Source of the DNA: Rubrobacter sp.
Lineage (GTDB): Bacteria > Actinomycetota > Rubrobacteria > Rubrobacterales > Rubrobacteraceae
Direction of reading: 5' to 3'
NCBI GenBank assembly: GCA_016781705.1
Contig: JADDPV010000069.1
Coordinates: forward strand, 1 to 15,146
Length of the DNA stretch: 15,146 nucleotides
Positions 14,957 through 15,146 of this stretch are shown one piece after another (position 1 is the stretch's first letter; every line of letters starts with the position of its first letter). Both the position numbers and the translations under genes were made by a program. The notes under the pieces are model-generated. The model did not search any database and was not told where the DNA came from. It was given only the letters and a program-made list of their open reading frames with translations.

Positions 14957-14970
14957 CCATCTGGTAGAAT
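14957..14970 (+). promoter_or_regulatory. Probable tRNA-Lys promoter (extended -10)
   Basis: TAGAAT (14965-14970) is a 5-of-6 -10 hexamer, preceded by TGG, giving an extended -10 that ends 12 bases before tRNA-Lys. The stretch CCATCTGGTA (14957-14966) is identical to the one before tRNA-Pro at 24-33, at nearly the same distance. A -35 is poor (TAGACG at 14944-14949 with a 15-base spacer). The promoter starts right after the psiE-like gene. Confidence 0.6.
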
Positions 14971-14982
14971 CCTCCCCAAAGA

Positions 14983-15054
14983 GGGCCGGTAGCTCAGTGG
15001 TAGAGCAGGGGACTTTTAATCCTCGTGTCGAAGGTTCGATCCCTTCCCGGCTCG
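14983..15054 (+). tRNA. tRNA-Lys (anticodon TTT)
   Basis: The acceptor GGGCCGG (14983-14989) pairs with CCGGCTC (15047-15053) with one G-T wobble; the discriminator is G15054. The D stem is GCTC/GAGC. The anticodon stem GGGGA (15008-15012) pairs with TCCTC around CTTTTAA, placing TTT at 15015-15017. The T arm is GAAGG/CCTTC with TTCGATC. CCA is not encoded. It reads AAA and AAG. Confidence 0.97.
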
Positions 15055-15057
15055 CGA

Positions 15058-15079
15058 GCCGCTCGCGAAGCGAGGCGGC
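15058..15079 (+). other. Spacer hairpin between tRNA-Lys and tRNA-Glu
   Basis: GCCGCTCG (15058-15065) pairs with CGAGGCGGC (15071-15079) around a CGAAG loop, with one bulged G. No T tract follows, so I do not call a terminator. It may be a processing signal in a joint tRNA transcript. Confidence 0.4.
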
Positions 15080-15081
15080 CT

Positions 15082-15146
15082 GCCCCCATCGTCTAGAGGC
15101 CCAGGACACCGCCCTTTCAAGGCGAGAAAAGACGGTGGGGGGGACC
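15082..15146 (+). tRNA. tRNA-Glu (TTC) 5' half, abnormal or interrupted 3' half
   Basis: Bases 15082-15118 match a canonical tRNA-Glu: acceptor GCCCCCA (15082-15088), D arm from GTCTAGAGG to AGGAC, then CCGCC and the anticodon loop CTTTCAA with TTC at 15116-15118. D-arm and anticodon sequence from 15090 to 15119 is the same as I recall for E. coli tRNA-Glu. Beyond that the match ends. GGCGA pairs with CCGCC at only four positions, and GAAAAGACGG followed by a run of G replaces the expected T arm; no TTCGAAT appears before the window ends at 15146. A TGGGGGG at 15136-15142 could pair with the acceptor, as if the T arm were missing. The gene may be interrupted by an intron, decayed, or damaged by error at the sequence end. 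Confidence 0.6.

Noticed and set aside
14947..14982. Intrinsic terminator of the pur operon
   Set aside because: No stable stem followed by T residues is seen between the psiE-like gene and tRNA-Lys; the region is filled by the tRNA promoter.
1..15146. Mobile element, phage, CRISPR or defence system
   Set aside because: No transposase, integrase, inverted terminal repeats, spaced direct repeats or known defence domains are found; nearly all space is housekeeping genes.

Overview
The window is high-GC bacterial DNA with an almost gap-free run of plus-strand genes, short 1-8 base overlaps, and mostly GTG or TTG starts. The gene content (PurS plus PurQ plus short PurL, and an Fe-S type PurF with a propeptide) and the frequent ATA isoleucine codons in otherwise GC-rich genes suggest a deep-branching actinobacterium, most likely Rubrobacter or a relative. 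The taxon is an inference, not a search result.

Layout. Bases 1-124 hold a tRNA-Pro(GGG) gene and its promoter. Bases 164-1124 hold a 39-residue single-helix membrane peptide and a ParB/sulfiredoxin-fold protein that resembles the SbnI/SerK serine kinase group. A strong hairpin (1139-1163) and a good promoter (1172-1200) then separate this block from the main operon.

Bases 1296-14479 are one long purine operon in the order purA-purD-purE-purB-purC-purS-purQ-purL-cupin-purF-purM-purN-purH. It encodes nearly all of the route from PRPP to IMP: PurF, PurD, PurN, PurSQL, PurM, PurE, PurC, PurB and PurH. It also encodes PurA, which starts the IMP to AMP branch; PurB serves both. The one expected enzyme absent is PurK, which normally makes the substrate for a class I PurE. 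A small cupin gene of unknown role sits between purL and purF.

Bases 14486-14946 hold a PsiE-like four-helix membrane protein gene broken by an apparent one-base deletion near 14709. Bases 14957-15146 hold a tRNA promoter, tRNA-Lys(TTT), a spacer hairpin, and a tRNA-Glu(TTC)-like sequence. The tRNA-Glu 5' half is canonical, but its 3' half is not recognisable before the window ends.

I see no insertion sequences, phage genes, CRISPR arrays or origin. Most of the window is conserved housekeeping. The points worth a second look are the cupin, the missing purK, the frameshifted psiE-like gene, the abnormal tRNA-Glu, the sequence shared by the two tRNA promoters, and the hairpin covering the purS ribosome binding site.
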